DNA from: an uncultured Lachnospiraceae bacterium
GTDB lineage: Bacteria > Bacillota > Clostridia > Lachnospirales > Lachnospiraceae
Assembly (NCBI GenBank): GCA_900544445.1
Contig: UQVK01000019.1
Location: 1-50,699 of the forward strand
Reading direction: 5' to 3'
Length of the DNA stretch: 50,699 bases
This document shows positions 8,649 to 17,892 of the stretch, in pieces. The notes under the pieces are model-generated. The model was not told where the DNA came from, did not search any database, and saw only the letters and a list, made by a program, of their open reading frames with translations. A program made the position numbers and the translations under genes. Within the stretch, counting starts at the first letter, position 1, and the number at the start of each line of letters is the position of its first letter.

Positions 8649-8933
8649 CCGGCGGGCAGGGAACCGTAACTACAGAGAACGGCCGATTCTTATTTTTCTC
8701 TTAATGTACTGGCAATTCTGTGGGGAATATGCTAATATCTGAAATAGATTAAACTTCTTCTTGATTCTAAAATCCGATTTCAATCGATTCATATCCCAAA
8801 AACCATTCGGTTTATGAAAAGGCAGACATCGTGCCGTTCATTTATGAATCCAGGTACACGAAAACTGAAAAATGCTTCTGACGCTTCTGGTTGTGTCAAA
8901 AAAGAGGCAGGTTCTAATGAGAATGGGGAACAG

Positions 8934-9446
8934 ATGGAGCAGATACAAAGGAATACAGACCGGTTGAGCGCACGGGAAAAGCTGCTGGAAAGGGTGAAGA
9001 ACTTTACTCTCTTAAGCGATGTATTTCTGTCAGTTGCCCTGCGCGATAAGGCTGCCTGCCAGCATGTACTCAGACTGCTTACGGGAAAGGAAAAGCTGAC
9101 GGCGAATATCTGGAAAAGGGAAAAGAATACGGGGAGCTTGCGGAAGTATATATTATCTATATCAGCGAGACCGACATCTGGAAGGAAGGCCAAACGATAT
9201 ATCCGGTGGGAAAATATCTTGGTAAGAAAGAGATTCCCTATGACGACGGGATGCATGTTTTTTATATTAACGCCGAGGTGGATGACGGTTCAGAGGCGGC
9301 TTCTCGGTAAAACAGAAGAAGCGCAGAAAACAGTCTTTAATATGTCTGCAAAAGGTTTTGGGATTGACATGATCGCGGAACTGACAGAGGTGAGCGCGGA
9401 AACCGTGCGGACGTGGCTGGCTCAGGAAAGAAGGGTTCCGGGATGA
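8934..9446 (+). pseudogene. Decayed PD-(D/E)XK nuclease family transposase
   Basis: The opening segment (KNFTLLSDVFLSVALRDKAACQHVLRLLTGKEKLT) matches the N-terminus of the Clostridial PD-(D/E)XK transposase-like family, and the last part (KTVFNMSAKGFGIDMIAELT, then TVRTWL) matches its C-terminus in the same frame. Between about 9110 and 9300 the family sequence is in a different frame (EKGKEYGELAEVYIIYISET and IPYDDGMHVFYINAEVDDGS, ending in a stop). The nuclease core expected after LTGKEKL is missing. So there is one internal deletion with frameshift plus a compensating one. The frame is open upstream to 8814, but nothing recognisable is there. Stretch 8649-8933 is AT-rich with no supported gene. 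Confidence 0.75.
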
Positions 9447-9506
9447 AGGAAAGACATGAGCGGATGTCTTGGCGCAGATTGGCTGAAAAAGGCAAAAGAA
9501 AAAGCA

Positions 9507-9534
9507 TGGACTTCCTGCATAAGAAAGCTATAAT
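9507..9534 (+). promoter_or_regulatory. Promoter of glycerate kinase
   Basis: TGGACT (9507-9512), a 16-nt spacer and a perfect TATAAT (9529-9534). The predicted start near 9541 is only about 5 nt before ATG 9546 but leaves room for the ribosome site ahead of TTG 9576, which supports the TTG start. Confidence 0.65.
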
Positions 9535-9575
9535 GGAACCATCAGATGATTTTTGAAAACGGGGAGGAAAAAGTC

Positions 9576-10877
9576 TTGGAGGAACAGAAAAAGTACCGGG
9601 CGAAAGAAAGCATACTCCGAAGCCATGCGGAAAAAATCATTCAAAAAACAATCGCGGACGTCCTGCCGGACAAAGCGGTACAGGAAGCGCTGGAAAAGCT
9701 GAATCTGCGTGGAAGAGTATTCGTCCTCGCCGTCGGAAAGGCGGCCTGGGTGATGGCAGAGGCGGCCGGAAAATGGCTGGGGAGCCGGAAGGAGGCACAG
9801 CTGGAAAAGGGGCTGGTGGTGACAAAGTATGGCCATGGGAAGGGGAAAATTCCCGGGATTGCGATCATGGAATCCGGCCATCCCGTGCCGGATGAAAATT
9901 CCGTAAAAGCGGGGCAGGAGGCCGTCCGCTTCGTGCAGGAGGCAGGAGAAGAGGATACGGTCCTGTTTCTCCTATCCGGCGGCGGTTCTGCGCTTCTGGA
10001 GCTGCCGGAAGAGGGGCTTTCTCTTTCGGATATTCAGGAGACGACGGGACAGCTGCTTCGCTGCGGGGCGGATATTACGGAGATCAATCTGATCCGAAAG
10101 AAGCTGTCGGCGGTCAAGGGAGGAAAGCTGGCCGGACTCCTGAAAACAAAGAAGGCGTACTCCATCATCCTTTCCGATGTGATAGGGGGCAGCGAGGATA
10201 TGATCGCTTCCGGCCTCACCTATCCGGACGGCAGCAGTCCGCAGGAGGTACGCCGCATTGTGGGAAAGTATGGGCTGGAGCTTTCGGAGCCTGTGGAAAA
10301 CGTTCTGGCGCGGGCCGGGGCGTTGGAGAACGCCGGGGACAAATTCTGGAGGGAAAACGGCCGGGTGGAAAATCATGTGGTGGGAAGCGTCCGGGAGCTG
10401 TGCCGGGCCGCTGCCAGGCATGCCGGAGAGCTGGGCTATCATCCCTATATCCTTACGGACTCCATGCAGGGAGAGGCGAAGGAAGAGGGGAAGCGGCTGG
10501 CGTCTCTGGCGGACAGTCCGGAATTTGAACGACCCTTCGCTCTGATTGCAGGAGGGGAGACGGTGGTGAAGGTGACAGGAAAGGGACTGGGCGGAAGAAA
10601 CCAGGAGCTTGCCTTAAGCGCCGCCCGTTTTCTGGAGGGAAAGGAGGATGCGCTGCTGTTTTCCCTGGGCTCTGACGGCACGGACGGGCCGACGGATGCG
10701 GCCGGGGGCATGGCGGATGGAAAAACGGCGGAAAGGCTCCGCGCGCTCGGCATTCAGATCGAAAAGGTGCTGCGGGAAAATGACGCTTATCACGCGCTGC
10801 AGGCCGTAGACGGCCTGATTCTCACCGGCGCCACGGGAACCAACGTCAACGACGTGGCGGTGCTGCTGCGTGCCTGA
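9576..10877 (+). CDS. Glycerate 2-kinase (GckA/TtuD, MOFRL family)
   Basis: About 433 residues. It has the DUF4147 N-terminal domain (VFVLAVGKAAWVMAEAAGKW; MESGHPVPDENS; FLLSGGGSALLELPEEG) and the C-terminal MOFRL domain (GGETVVKVTGKGLGGRNQE; SLGSDGTDGPTDAAGG; TGATGTNVNDVAVLL). Enzymes of this family phosphorylate D-glycerate to 2-phosphoglycerate, feeding glycolysis from serine, glyoxylate or sugar-acid breakdown. TTG 9576 has GGGGAGG (9561-9567) in front and is preferred; ATG 9546 in the same frame lies almost at the predicted transcription start. Its last 32 bases overlap tail-to-tail with the AraC gene. Confidence 0.9.
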   Translation: MEEQKKYRAKESILRSHAEKIIQKTIADVLPDKAVQEALEKLNLRGRVFVLAVGKAAWVMAEAAGKWLGSRKEAQLEKGLVVTKYGHGKGKIPGIAIMESGHPVPDENSVKAGQEAVRFVQEAGEEDTVLFLLSGGGSALLELPEEGLSLSDIQETTGQLLRCGADITEINLIRKKLSAVKGGKLAGLLKTKKAYSIILSDVIGGSEDMIASGLTYPDGSSPQEVRRIVGKYGLELSEPVENVLARAGALENAGDKFWRENGRVENHVVGSVRELCRAAARHAGELGYHPYILTDSMQGEAKEEGKRLASLADSPEFERPFALIAGGETVVKVTGKGLGGRNQELALSAARFLEGKEDALLFSLGSDGTDGPTDAAGGMADGKTAERLRALGIQIEKVLRENDAYHALQAVDGLILTGATGTNVNDVAVLLRA

Positions 10878-11712
10878 CGCTTTCTTCCCTCGGCCCCGTT
10901 CCGAATACCTTCTTATGCATCCGGTAAAAATGGGCATAGCTGTTGAAGCCCGCATTGACGCTGGCTTCCAGCAGGGTCTGACCGTTCTGGTGCAGGGAGC
11001 GGGCGAGGAGGAGCCTTTTATAATTGAGGTACTGATTGATGGACATGCCGGTGACGGAACGGAAAACCCGGCACAGATGGTACTTGTTGAGAAAGAAAGC
11101 GTCTGCAAGTCCGTCCAGAGTGACCCGTTCCGTCAGATGGCCGTTCAGCCATAGCAGGACATCCCTGATCCGCTGATCCTCCACTACCGGTTCGGCCAGC
11201 GGCTCTTTGATCTGGTTCAGCTGGTAGAGAAATTCAAAGAGCACGCATTTGGCGATCCGCAGAGCGCCCTCCTGCAGATAGCGGTTGATTTTCAGAAGCA
11301 GCGGGACAAGCTCCCGTTCCGCAATGGCCGCCGGAATCTGACAGTCCGCGCCGAGGGAACGGCGAAGCAGGAAACTTTCCAGCTCTTCGCAGCGGTTCTG
11401 CCGGAAAAATTTCACCGTGACGAATACCACGATCCGTCTGTAGCGCGAGGACGATAAAAAGAAGTTATGGTGCATTTCATTGGGCCTGGCGATGAAAATG
11501 TCGTTGGGATGCGCCCGGTAGATACTGCCCTCGATATGAAATTCCAGTTCTCCCTCCAGAAAGAGATAGATCTCATACAGATCGTTGTGGTTATGGAGGC
11601 AGAATTCCCTGTCATTGTGCGGCGTGTTGTTGATGGAATAAACGAATTCCCAGCCCGCATTCTCATCCTCCAGTTCCCTTCCGTAAAATGCCGTAAGATA
11701 CTGATCAACCAT
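10846..11712 (-). CDS. AraC family transcriptional regulator with cupin sensor domain
   Basis: A 288-residue protein. The N-terminal half carries an AraC-type cupin (HNHNDLYEIYLFLEGELEFH; HPNDIFIARPNEMHH) that would bind a sugar or oligosaccharide. The last 100 residues form the double HTH (TLDGLADAFFLNKYHLCRVF and LLEASVNAGFNSYAHFYRMH). It is divergent from the GH115 gene and separated by 221 nt, so it probably activates that gene and itself in response to a plant-glycan breakdown product. A minus-strand promoter is at 11763-11790. It converges on glycerate kinase with a 32-bp 3' overlap. Confidence 0.88.
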   Translation of the reverse strand: MVDQYLTAFYGRELEDENAGWEFVYSINNTPHNDREFCLHNHNDLYEIYLFLEGELEFHIEGSIYRAHPNDIFIARPNEMHHNFFLSSSRYRRIVVFVTVKFFRQNRCEELESFLLRRSLGADCQIPAAIAERELVPLLLKINRYLQEGALRIAKCVLFEFLYQLNQIKEPLAEPVVEDQRIRDVLLWLNGHLTERVTLDGLADAFFLNKYHLCRVFRSVTGMSINQYLNYKRLLLARSLHQNGQTLLEASVNAGFNSYAHFYRMHKKVFGTGPREESVRHAAAPPRR

Positions 11713-11762
11713 ATCCCGCCGCCTTTCTGCCGTTTCCGGCCTGTCATCAGAATCTTTTTTTC

Positions 11763-11790
11763 ATTTTATAATTTTTGCCTGGAAAGTCAA
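11763..11790 (-). promoter_or_regulatory. Promoter of the AraC-type gene
   Basis: On the minus strand TTGACT (11785-11790), a 16-nt spacer and TAAAAT (11763-11768). It lies 50-80 nt upstream of the AraC start. The rest of 11713-11933 holds the control region of GH115; no clean plus-strand hexamer pair is seen, as expected for an activator-dependent promoter. Confidence 0.6.
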
Positions 11791-11865
11791 GATCGGTAAT
11801 GTTTCTGCCAATAAAATCAAAGAAAACTCTCCAATATGTGCGTAAGATAAAAGCAGAGGTAACTT

Positions 11866-11937
11866 ATGAAGGTACGGAACAGTTACAATCAGAGAAGCTG
11901 CCGGATCAGGCAAAATATAAGGGAGACGATATCATGA
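11866..11937 (+). CDS. Possible 23-aa leader peptide coupled to GH115
   Basis: ATG 11866 follows AGAGGT (11855-11860) and opens a 23-codon frame (MKVRNSYNQRSC...) whose stop TGA (11935-11937) overlaps the GH115 start in an ATGA. It may couple translation or simply be chance; there is no recognisable peptide family. Confidence 0.35.
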   Translation: MKVRNSYNQRSCRIRQNIRETIS

Positions 11938-14900
11938 AATTTTATCTGAAACGGGGACTGGAATGTCCGGTCCGGGTGAGCAGTCAGGAAACGGACGCGG
12001 TAAAAATCGCGGCCGGGAATCTTCGGACGGACCTTGCAAAAGTATTTGGAGAGGCTTCCGGCAGGAAGACGGCGGAAATTCTGGCGGGAACCCTGGGCGT
12101 TTCGCCGGATTTTGACGCGCTGGTGGAAACGGAACGGCTTCCCGGCTGCGGGCTGTATGAGGAAAGCGGGAAGCTCCGCAGGGAAGGATATCTGATGTAT
12201 GTGCAGGAGGGACGCCTCATCATCGCGGGGACGGACCGGCGGGGAACCGTGTACGGCATTTACGAGCTCTGCGGCATGCTGGGCGTTTCCCCCTGGTATT
12301 TCTGGGCGGACGTGCCGGTGAAGGAGAAGGAAGAAATGATTCTTCCGGAGGATTTTGAAAAGGCGGACTGGCCCTCCGTGGAGTACCGGGGCATTTTCAT
12401 CAATGACGAGGAGGAGCTGGACCGGTGGGTGCAGAAGCACATGGGCGAGGATACCATCGGGGTGAAGACCTATGAAAAGGTATTCGAGCTGCTGCTTCGT
12501 CTGAAGGCCAATTACATCTGGCCGGCCATGCATGTCAATTCCTTCAACATGAAAAGAGAGAACGGCGCGCTGGCCGACCGGATGGGCATCGTGGTGGGAA
12601 CGTCCCACTGCGACATGCTGATGCGTTCAAACAACCGGGAGTGGAAGCCCTGGATTGCGAAAAAGGGATATACCGACGCGGTGTATGATTATTCCATCCC
12701 CGGAAGAAACCGGGAGATTCTGCAGGAATACTGGAGGGAGAGCGTGGAGCAGAACCGGGATTTTGAGGTCTGCTATACCCTGGGCATGCGGGGCATCCAT
12801 GATTCCGGCTTTGAGACGGAGGCCATCATGCAGCTTCCGGAGGAAGAACGGAAGGCCGCCAAGGTGAAGCTGCTGGAGACGGTCATCCGGGACCAGAGGG
12901 AAATCCTGAAGGAAACCCTGGGCCATGACACGATGATGACCTTCATCCCCTATAAAGAGGTGCTTGAGCTGTACGACGCGGGGCTCGAGGTGCCGGAGGA
13001 CATGACGCTGGTGTGGGCTAATGACAACTATGGTTATGTCCGCCGTTATCCTTCGGAAAAGGAGAAAAAGCGCAGCGGCGGAAACGGACTTTACTACCAC
13101 AATTCCTACTGGGCACCGCCGAGCATGTCCTATGTGTTCCTCTGTTCCATTCCTCTGGCCCATACCGCCTATGAACTGGAAAAGGCGTGGCAGGAGGGCA
13201 TCCGGAAGCTCTGGGTAATCAACACCGGCGCCATGAAGCCTCTGGAGCAGGAGATTGAATTTTTCCTGCGCCTGGCCTGGGAGGCAGGAAAGGAGAGCGC
13301 GCCCCGATTCGGCGCCCTTTCCGGAAAGAGGGAGAAGCCTCTCAGCCGGGATGTGGACGCTTATGTGGCGGACTGGATCAGCCGAAACTTTTCGGGAAAT
13401 TTTTCGGGAAACTTTTCGGGAAACTTTTCAGGGGATATCTCAGACGGCATCGGCGCTCAGGTGGCGAAGCTGCTCAACGATTTTTCCCAGCTCACCAATG
13501 TCCGGAAAATAGAAAACATGGACGATGACGCCTTTTCCCAGACCGCCTATGGGGACGAGGCCGCCGTGCGCATCCACAGATATGAGGAGCTGTTTGAAAG
13601 GGGGAATGCCATCTATGCTGGACTGCCCGAAAAGGAGAGGGACGCTTTTTTCCAGCTGGTGCTGATGCGGATTCATGCGGCGTATTTTACCAATCTGGCA
13701 TATTATTATGGAGACAGAAGCACCCTTGCCTGCCGTCAGGGGAAATTTGCCGCTGCCGCGGAGTATGTCCGAAAGACCAGAAAATTTGACGATGCCAGAC
13801 GGAAGCTGCTGGTTTACTACAACAAACGGATGGCGCAGGGAAAATGGGACGGCATTCTTGACCCGGAGGGCTTTCCGCCTCCGCGCGCGGCAATGCTGCC
13901 CGGCTGTACCCCTCCGCTGCCCGAAAAGATGCGCATACAAAAATGGACGGGAGAAGAAGAGGCTGCGGGAGAGGCAGCCGGAGAATCCGCTGGAGCAGGA
14001 GCGTGCGCGGCAAAACAGGCCGGACAGCCGGAGGGCTTTGTGAATGGACGGATGATCCTGAGCCTCTGGAATGAAGGGAAGGGACTCGTCTTTTCCGGCA
14101 GGAGCGTGAAATGGCTGGAAATCGGAAACGGAGCCGGAGGCGCGGCGGGAGATTTCGGCTTCCCGGAAACCTTTGACTTTGAAGTGGAAGCGCCGGACTG
14201 GATCGGCCTGTCGCAGAAGCGCGGCACGGTGCGGACGGAGGTGCGCATTCTGGTGACGGCGGAGGACGCGGGAAGAAACCGGGAAGGAAGCATCCGGGTG
14301 AAAAACCTGACCGACGGCGGAGCGCTGGAGTTTCCGGTGCGGATTGTGGCTCCGGATCTGAGCGGAGCCGCTGCGTCCGGTATGCGAAGGACTGTTCCGG
14401 TCGAGGATGGCGGTCTGGTCTGTGTGGAAGCGGATCCGGCGGGAAAAATGTCTCCCCAGTTCCGCGTCATCAAAAGGGCGGGCCGCTGTCGGGGAAATCT
14501 GGTGGAATGCTGCCTTTCTGAAAAGGATGCGGGAGAGCGGGCGGAGCCCCTCCGCTATCCGGTCTGCCTGGTGAGTGAGGGAGAATTCCTGCTGGAAATC
14601 CATCGTTTCCCCTCTCTGAATTCCACCGGACGGCTCCGCATCGGCGTATCCGTGGACGGCGGCGGCATGCAGGTCGTGGAAACGCCTTCGACAGATGAAT
14701 GGCGCGGAAGCTGGAAGAAAAATGTGCTGAATAATGTGGATCGTCTCTATCTGAGGCTCCCGCATCTTTCCGCAGGCGTCCATGAAATCTGCCTGCACGG
14801 AATAGACCGGTATTTTGCCCTTTCCCGGTTTGTGATCTATACGCAGGAGCGCAGGGAGAACAACCTGGCCGGAGTGACCGGCTGTCAGGCGCTTCCGAAG

Positions 14901-15584
14901 GAATGGGATGTGGATCGATGGCTGGAAGGTTTTTACGGCCGGATCGGGCTGAAGCCCAGAGCAGAGCTCTGGGAACCCCTCAGAGTATCGACGGACGATC
15001 TGGAAGCGGGAGATGTGGTGAGACTGCCGGAGCGGTATGCAGATCCTGTGAGTCCGGAGTATTATCTGGAAGAAGGCAAAACGCTTTTTGAAGAAAAGCA
15101 AGGCCAGATCCGGATTGATGCCGCAGCGGCGCTTTCAAACAGCGAATACGCCTGGCTGTCGGATGCCAGGTGGCAGTACTGCGCCGGAGAGACCTTTGGA
15201 AGAAGCGGGCTTGCCATGTACATCCGCAATGCGGGAACGGCATGGGAGGATGAGAAGGAGGCTCCCTGCCTGAACTATCGCATCCGGACGGAGGGCGGAA
15301 GCTACCACATCTGGCTGCTGTGCCGTTTCGGTCTGAAGGAGGAATCCCGTGTTCTTGCCGGAATGGACGGCAAAGCGCTTGCGCCCCTGCCCGGTCACAG
15401 AGATGGCTTCCTGTGGAGATACGAGGCGGAGCAGGTTTACCGGTGGGTTCCGCTGGCGGCAGCAGAGGCTGAGCCAGGAGAGCATACGCTGCAGATCTTC
15501 TGCATGACCTCCGGAATGCGGTTTGAACGGATCTGTCTGGTGAAGGGGGAGACGCTGCCGCCTGCGGATCTGGAGTGGAAGTAA
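11934..15584 (+). CDS. Glycoside hydrolase family 115 protein (alpha-glucuronidase-like)
   Basis: A 1216-residue protein. The N-terminal substrate-binding part leads into a GH115 catalytic region (YRGIFINDEEELDRWV; LLLRLKANYIWPAMHVNSFN; GIVVGTSHCDMLMRSNNREW; LVWANDNYGYVRRYP), and the C-terminal 300 residues look like the beta-sandwich GH115_C domain. The family removes (4-O-methyl-)glucuronic acid from xylan or related glycans, though many gut homologues are of unknown specificity. There is no signal peptide, so it would act on imported oligosaccharides. A tetrapeptide NFSG is repeated four times at residues 485-500. GGGAG precedes ATG 11934. The divergent AraC gene is the likely regulator; no transporter is adjacent. 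Confidence 0.88.
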   Translation: MKFYLKRGLECPVRVSSQETDAVKIAAGNLRTDLAKVFGEASGRKTAEILAGTLGVSPDFDALVETERLPGCGLYEESGKLRREGYLMYVQEGRLIIAGTDRRGTVYGIYELCGMLGVSPWYFWADVPVKEKEEMILPEDFEKADWPSVEYRGIFINDEEELDRWVQKHMGEDTIGVKTYEKVFELLLRLKANYIWPAMHVNSFNMKRENGALADRMGIVVGTSHCDMLMRSNNREWKPWIAKKGYTDAVYDYSIPGRNREILQEYWRESVEQNRDFEVCYTLGMRGIHDSGFETEAIMQLPEEERKAAKVKLLETVIRDQREILKETLGHDTMMTFIPYKEVLELYDAGLEVPEDMTLVWANDNYGYVRRYPSEKEKKRSGGNGLYYHNSYWAPPSMSYVFLCSIPLAHTAYELEKAWQEGIRKLWVINTGAMKPLEQEIEFFLRLAWEAGKESAPRFGALSGKREKPLSRDVDAYVADWISRNFSGNFSGNFSGNFSGDISDGIGAQVAKLLNDFSQLTNVRKIENMDDDAFSQTAYGDEAAVRIHRYEELFERGNAIYAGLPEKERDAFFQLVLMRIHAAYFTNLAYYYGDRSTLACRQGKFAAAAEYVRKTRKFDDARRKLLVYYNKRMAQGKWDGILDPEGFPPPRAAMLPGCTPPLPEKMRIQKWTGEEEAAGEAAGESAGAGACAAKQAGQPEGFVNGRMILSLWNEGKGLVFSGRSVKWLEIGNGAGGAAGDFGFPETFDFEVEAPDWIGLSQKRGTVRTEVRILVTAEDAGRNREGSIRVKNLTDGGALEFPVRIVAPDLSGAAASGMRRTVPVEDGGLVCVEADPAGKMSPQFRVIKRAGRCRGNLVECCLSEKDAGERAEPLRYPVCLVSEGEFLLEIHRFPSLNSTGRLRIGVSVDGGGMQVVETPSTDEWRGSWKKNVLNNVDRLYLRLPHLSAGVHEICLHGIDRYFALSRFVIYTQERRENNLAGVTGCQALPKEWDVDRWLEGFYGRIGLKPRAELWEPLRVSTDDLEAGDVVRLPERYADPVSPEYYLEEGKTLFEEKQGQIRIDAAAALSNSEYAWLSDARWQYCAGETFGRSGLAMYIRNAGTAWEDEKEAPCLNYRIRTEGGSYHIWLLCRFGLKEESRVLAGMDGKALAPLPGHRDGFLWRYEAEQVYRWVPLAAAEAEPGEHTLQIFCMTSGMRFERICLVKGETLPPADLEWK
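13386..13433 (+). repeat. Four 12-bp tandem repeats inside GH115
   Basis: Four nearly identical 12-mers of the type AACTTTTCGGGA, in frame, encode (Asn-Phe-Ser-Gly)x4. Unit number can change by slippage without breaking the frame. Confidence 0.9.
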
Positions 15585-15626
15585 GATGCCTTCGAATGCC
15601 GGAATTGGAATTCGTGAAATTGAAAA

Positions 15627-15668
15627 ATGCCGTCTGAAATTCCCGTTTTTCGGAATTTCAGACGGCAT
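15627..15668. terminator. Bidirectional terminator between GH115 and acyl-CoA dehydrogenase
   Basis: ATGCCGTCTGAAATTCC (15627-15643) pairs perfectly with 15652-15668 around an 8-nt loop. On the minus strand it is followed by TTTTTC, so it ends the acyl-CoA dehydrogenase transcript. Confidence 0.85.
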
Positions 15669-15691
15669 CAGGCTGCTATGGATTTCAGTTT

Positions 15692-16834
15692 TTATTTCAG
15701 TCCCATCCAGGAGGAAATCACCATCCTCTGAACCTCGCTGGTTCCTTCATAGATTTCCGTGATTTTCGCGTCCCGCATCAGACGCTCAAAGGGGAACGCT
15801 CTGGAACAGCCGTCATAACCAGCCAGCTGGACGCAGCGCCGGGTTACGTTGGTGGCCGCTTCGGCAGCATATAATTTTCCCATGGCGGCCAGATGGGAAA
15901 AAGGCTCATGATCCTGTTTGGCCTGGGCTGCCCGGTAGACCAGAAGACGGGCGGCGTCAACCCTGGTCTGCATGTCGGCAAGCTCGAACTGGGTAAACTG
16001 AAGCTGGGAAAGCCGTTTTTCACCCTGTATATGCTCTGTTACATATTTTTTGCAGGCGTTGATTGCGCCCTGAGCGATGCCGATGGCCTGTGCCGCAACG
16101 CCGATTCGCCCGCCGTCCAGTGTGGCGAGCGCCATTTTAAAACCCTTTCCCGGCTCTCCCAGCAGATTTTCCTTCGGGATCCGGCAGTCACGAAATACCA
16201 GCTCGTAGGTAGCGGAGCCGCGGATTCCCATTTTCTTTTCTTTGGTTCCGAAGGTAAAACCGGGCGTGCCTTTCTCTACAAAGAAAGCGGAAATCCCCCT
16301 GTTGCGCTGACTTTTATCCGTCATGGCGGTGACAAAATAGGTATCTGCGTAGAAGCCGTTGGTGATGAAAATCTTACTTCCGTTCAGCAGCCAGCAGTCT
16401 CCCATATCCACAGCTTTTGTCTGCTGATTTCCCAGATCGCTTCCTGCGGACGGCTCCGTTACCGCAAAAGCGCCGAGCTTTTCTCCCTTCAGGAGAGGAA
16501 CCAGATATTTCTGCTTCTGTTCCTCCGTACCAAAGGCAAAAATGGGGAAGGAACCCAGAGAATGATGGTCGGACAGCATGACGGCTGTGGTGGGACAGTA
16601 TTTTGCCAATTCCTCAATGGCTGCAATATAGGCCGGATAGGAATGGCCTGAGCCGCCGTATTCCTTCGGGTAACAGATTCCCATCAGTCCAAGCTCCGCC
16701 AGACGTTTCCGGTTTTCCTCCGGAAAACGTTCCTGTTCATCGATTTCTGCCGCCAGAGGTCCGGCTTCCTGCTCGCCGAATTCATGCATGCGGCTGATGA
16801 TGCTCTGTTCGTCCTCAGTGAATTTGAAATTCAT
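15692..16834 (-). CDS. Acyl-CoA dehydrogenase (butyryl-CoA dehydrogenase-like)
   Basis: About 380 residues, the normal length for a short-chain acyl-CoA dehydrogenase. Seen are the FAD- and substrate-binding signatures GAFAVTEPSAGSDLG and ITNGFYADTYFV, the GIRGSATYELVF strand, and the C-terminal catalytic base in KITEIYEGTSEVQRMVI. It would oxidise acyl-CoA or reduce the enoyl-CoA, passing electrons to an ETF. No etfAB, crotonase or thiolase genes flank it, so it is not the classical bcd operon. AGGAGG is one base from ATG 16840 but seven from ATG 16834, so the second ATG is chosen. It is divergent from a LysR-type gene that may control it. Confidence 0.9.
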   Translation of the reverse strand: MNFKFTEDEQSIISRMHEFGEQEAGPLAAEIDEQERFPEENRKRLAELGLMGICYPKEYGGSGHSYPAYIAAIEELAKYCPTTAVMLSDHHSLGSFPIFAFGTEEQKQKYLVPLLKGEKLGAFAVTEPSAGSDLGNQQTKAVDMGDCWLLNGSKIFITNGFYADTYFVTAMTDKSQRNRGISAFFVEKGTPGFTFGTKEKKMGIRGSATYELVFRDCRIPKENLLGEPGKGFKMALATLDGGRIGVAAQAIGIAQGAINACKKYVTEHIQGEKRLSQLQFTQFELADMQTRVDAARLLVYRAAQAKQDHEPFSHLAAMGKLYAAEAATNVTRRCVQLAGYDGCSRAFPFERLMRDAKITEIYEGTSEVQRMVISSWMGLK

Positions 16835-16871
16835 ATCCATACCTCCTGTCATTTTCCATTTTCGGAACGCC

Positions 16872-16951
16872 TTGTCTTTTCTGTATCTGCAGGTTATAAT
16901 AGCACGGAAAGATTTATAAAAAAATTTAATATTTTCGATTTGTATATTCAA
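16872..16951. promoter_or_regulatory. Divergent, face-to-face promoters of acyl-CoA dehydrogenase and LysR gene
   Basis: Plus strand: TTGTCT (16872-16877), 17-nt spacer, TATAAT (16895-16900), driving the LysR gene. Minus strand: TTGAAT (16946-16951), 17-nt spacer, TAAATT (16923-16928), driving the dehydrogenase. The two -10 elements are about 20 bp apart and each polymerase would transcribe through the other promoter, typical of a LysR-controlled pair. Confidence 0.6.
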
Positions 16952-16980
16952 TTTTTTCGATGCTTAAAGGAGAGTCTGCC

Positions 16981-17870
16981 ATGAACACAAAGTATCTTCT
17001 GACACTGAAGGCCATTCTTGAAACAGGAAGCTTTCAGAAGGCGGCGGACAGTCTGAATTATACCCAGTCCACAGTCACCTTTCAGATGAAGCAGCTTGAG
17101 GAAGAGCTGTCCATAAAACTGTTTGAAAAATAGGAAGAAAAATGGTGCTGACCCAGGCGGGAAAGGATATCCTTCCCTGCTTTGAAAGCATCCTTCAGGC
17201 GGAGGAGCAGATCAGTAATTATGGGAAGAAGCTTTCGGAGCTCACGGGAACCCTGCGGCTGGCAATTCCGGATTCCATTCTGATTTATAACCTGCAGCCG
17301 TTTATCCGGGCTTTTTCGCAGAAAGCGCCGCGGGTGCAGCTGGTGATCAATTCCATACCGTCCGGAGAAATTAACCGGTCCATTGTGGATGGAACGGCAG
17401 ATCTGGGAGTGAACTGTGAAAAGGACCATTATCCCGATACGGTCGTTCACAAAAAACTGGGGACCTATCAGGCCATGCTGGTCGCGTCTCCTGAAGCGGA
17501 CAGCAGGCTGCTGGACTTTGTTACGCCGCATCAGCGTAAGCCGGTCAGCCTGATCTGTAATGAGCCGGAGGGCTATTATCAGATGGATATGGACCGGTAT
17601 CTGGAGGCGCGGGATATTCGTTTGGAGCCGTATATGAAGCTGCAGAGCATTGAAGCGGTGAAAAGATGCGTGATGAGCAATCTGGGGCTCGCAGTAGTTC
17701 CGACATATTCAGTAGAGGAGGAGCTGAAAAACGGTTCTCTGATTCCTGTGAAAACGGAACTGGATGAGAAGCTTTATCATTCCGTTTATGTATATCACAA
17801 AAACAAATGGCTTAGTCCACAGATGGAATTGGCATTGAAGCTTCTGAAGCAGACTGTGGGAGTAAAGTGA
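16981..17870 (+). pseudogene. LysR family regulator with a -1 frameshift in an A-tract
   Basis: ATG 16981 follows AAAGGAGAG and encodes a normal LysR winged HTH (LETGSFQKAADSLNYTQSTV, then TFQMKQLEEELSIKLFEK) but hits TAG at 17131-17133. From 17142 the family sequence resumes in the next frame (MVLTQAGKDILPCFESIL) and runs through a complete effector-binding domain (LRLAIPDSILIYNLQPFI ... CVMSNLGLAVVPTYSVEEEL). The run GAAAAAT would give the expected EKIGRKMVLT if it had six A instead of five, so one A is missing. This could be a real inactivation, reversible slippage or an assembly error. If intact it would regulate the divergent acyl-CoA dehydrogenase. Confidence 0.85.
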
Positions 17871-17892
17871 GCCTGAATTTATGATGAAAGAA

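Noticed and set aside
10846..10877. 32-bp tail-to-tail overlap of glycerate kinase and AraC genes as a special antisense control
   Set aside because: Short convergent overlaps are common in compact genomes and no structure supports regulation.
13386..13433. CRISPR-like repeat
   Set aside because: Units are 12 bp, contiguous, without spacers and in frame within a protein.
13440..15101. 553-codon minus-strand frame opposite GH115
   Set aside because: Composition is typical of an antisense shadow of GC-rich coding DNA; no family motif and no start signal.
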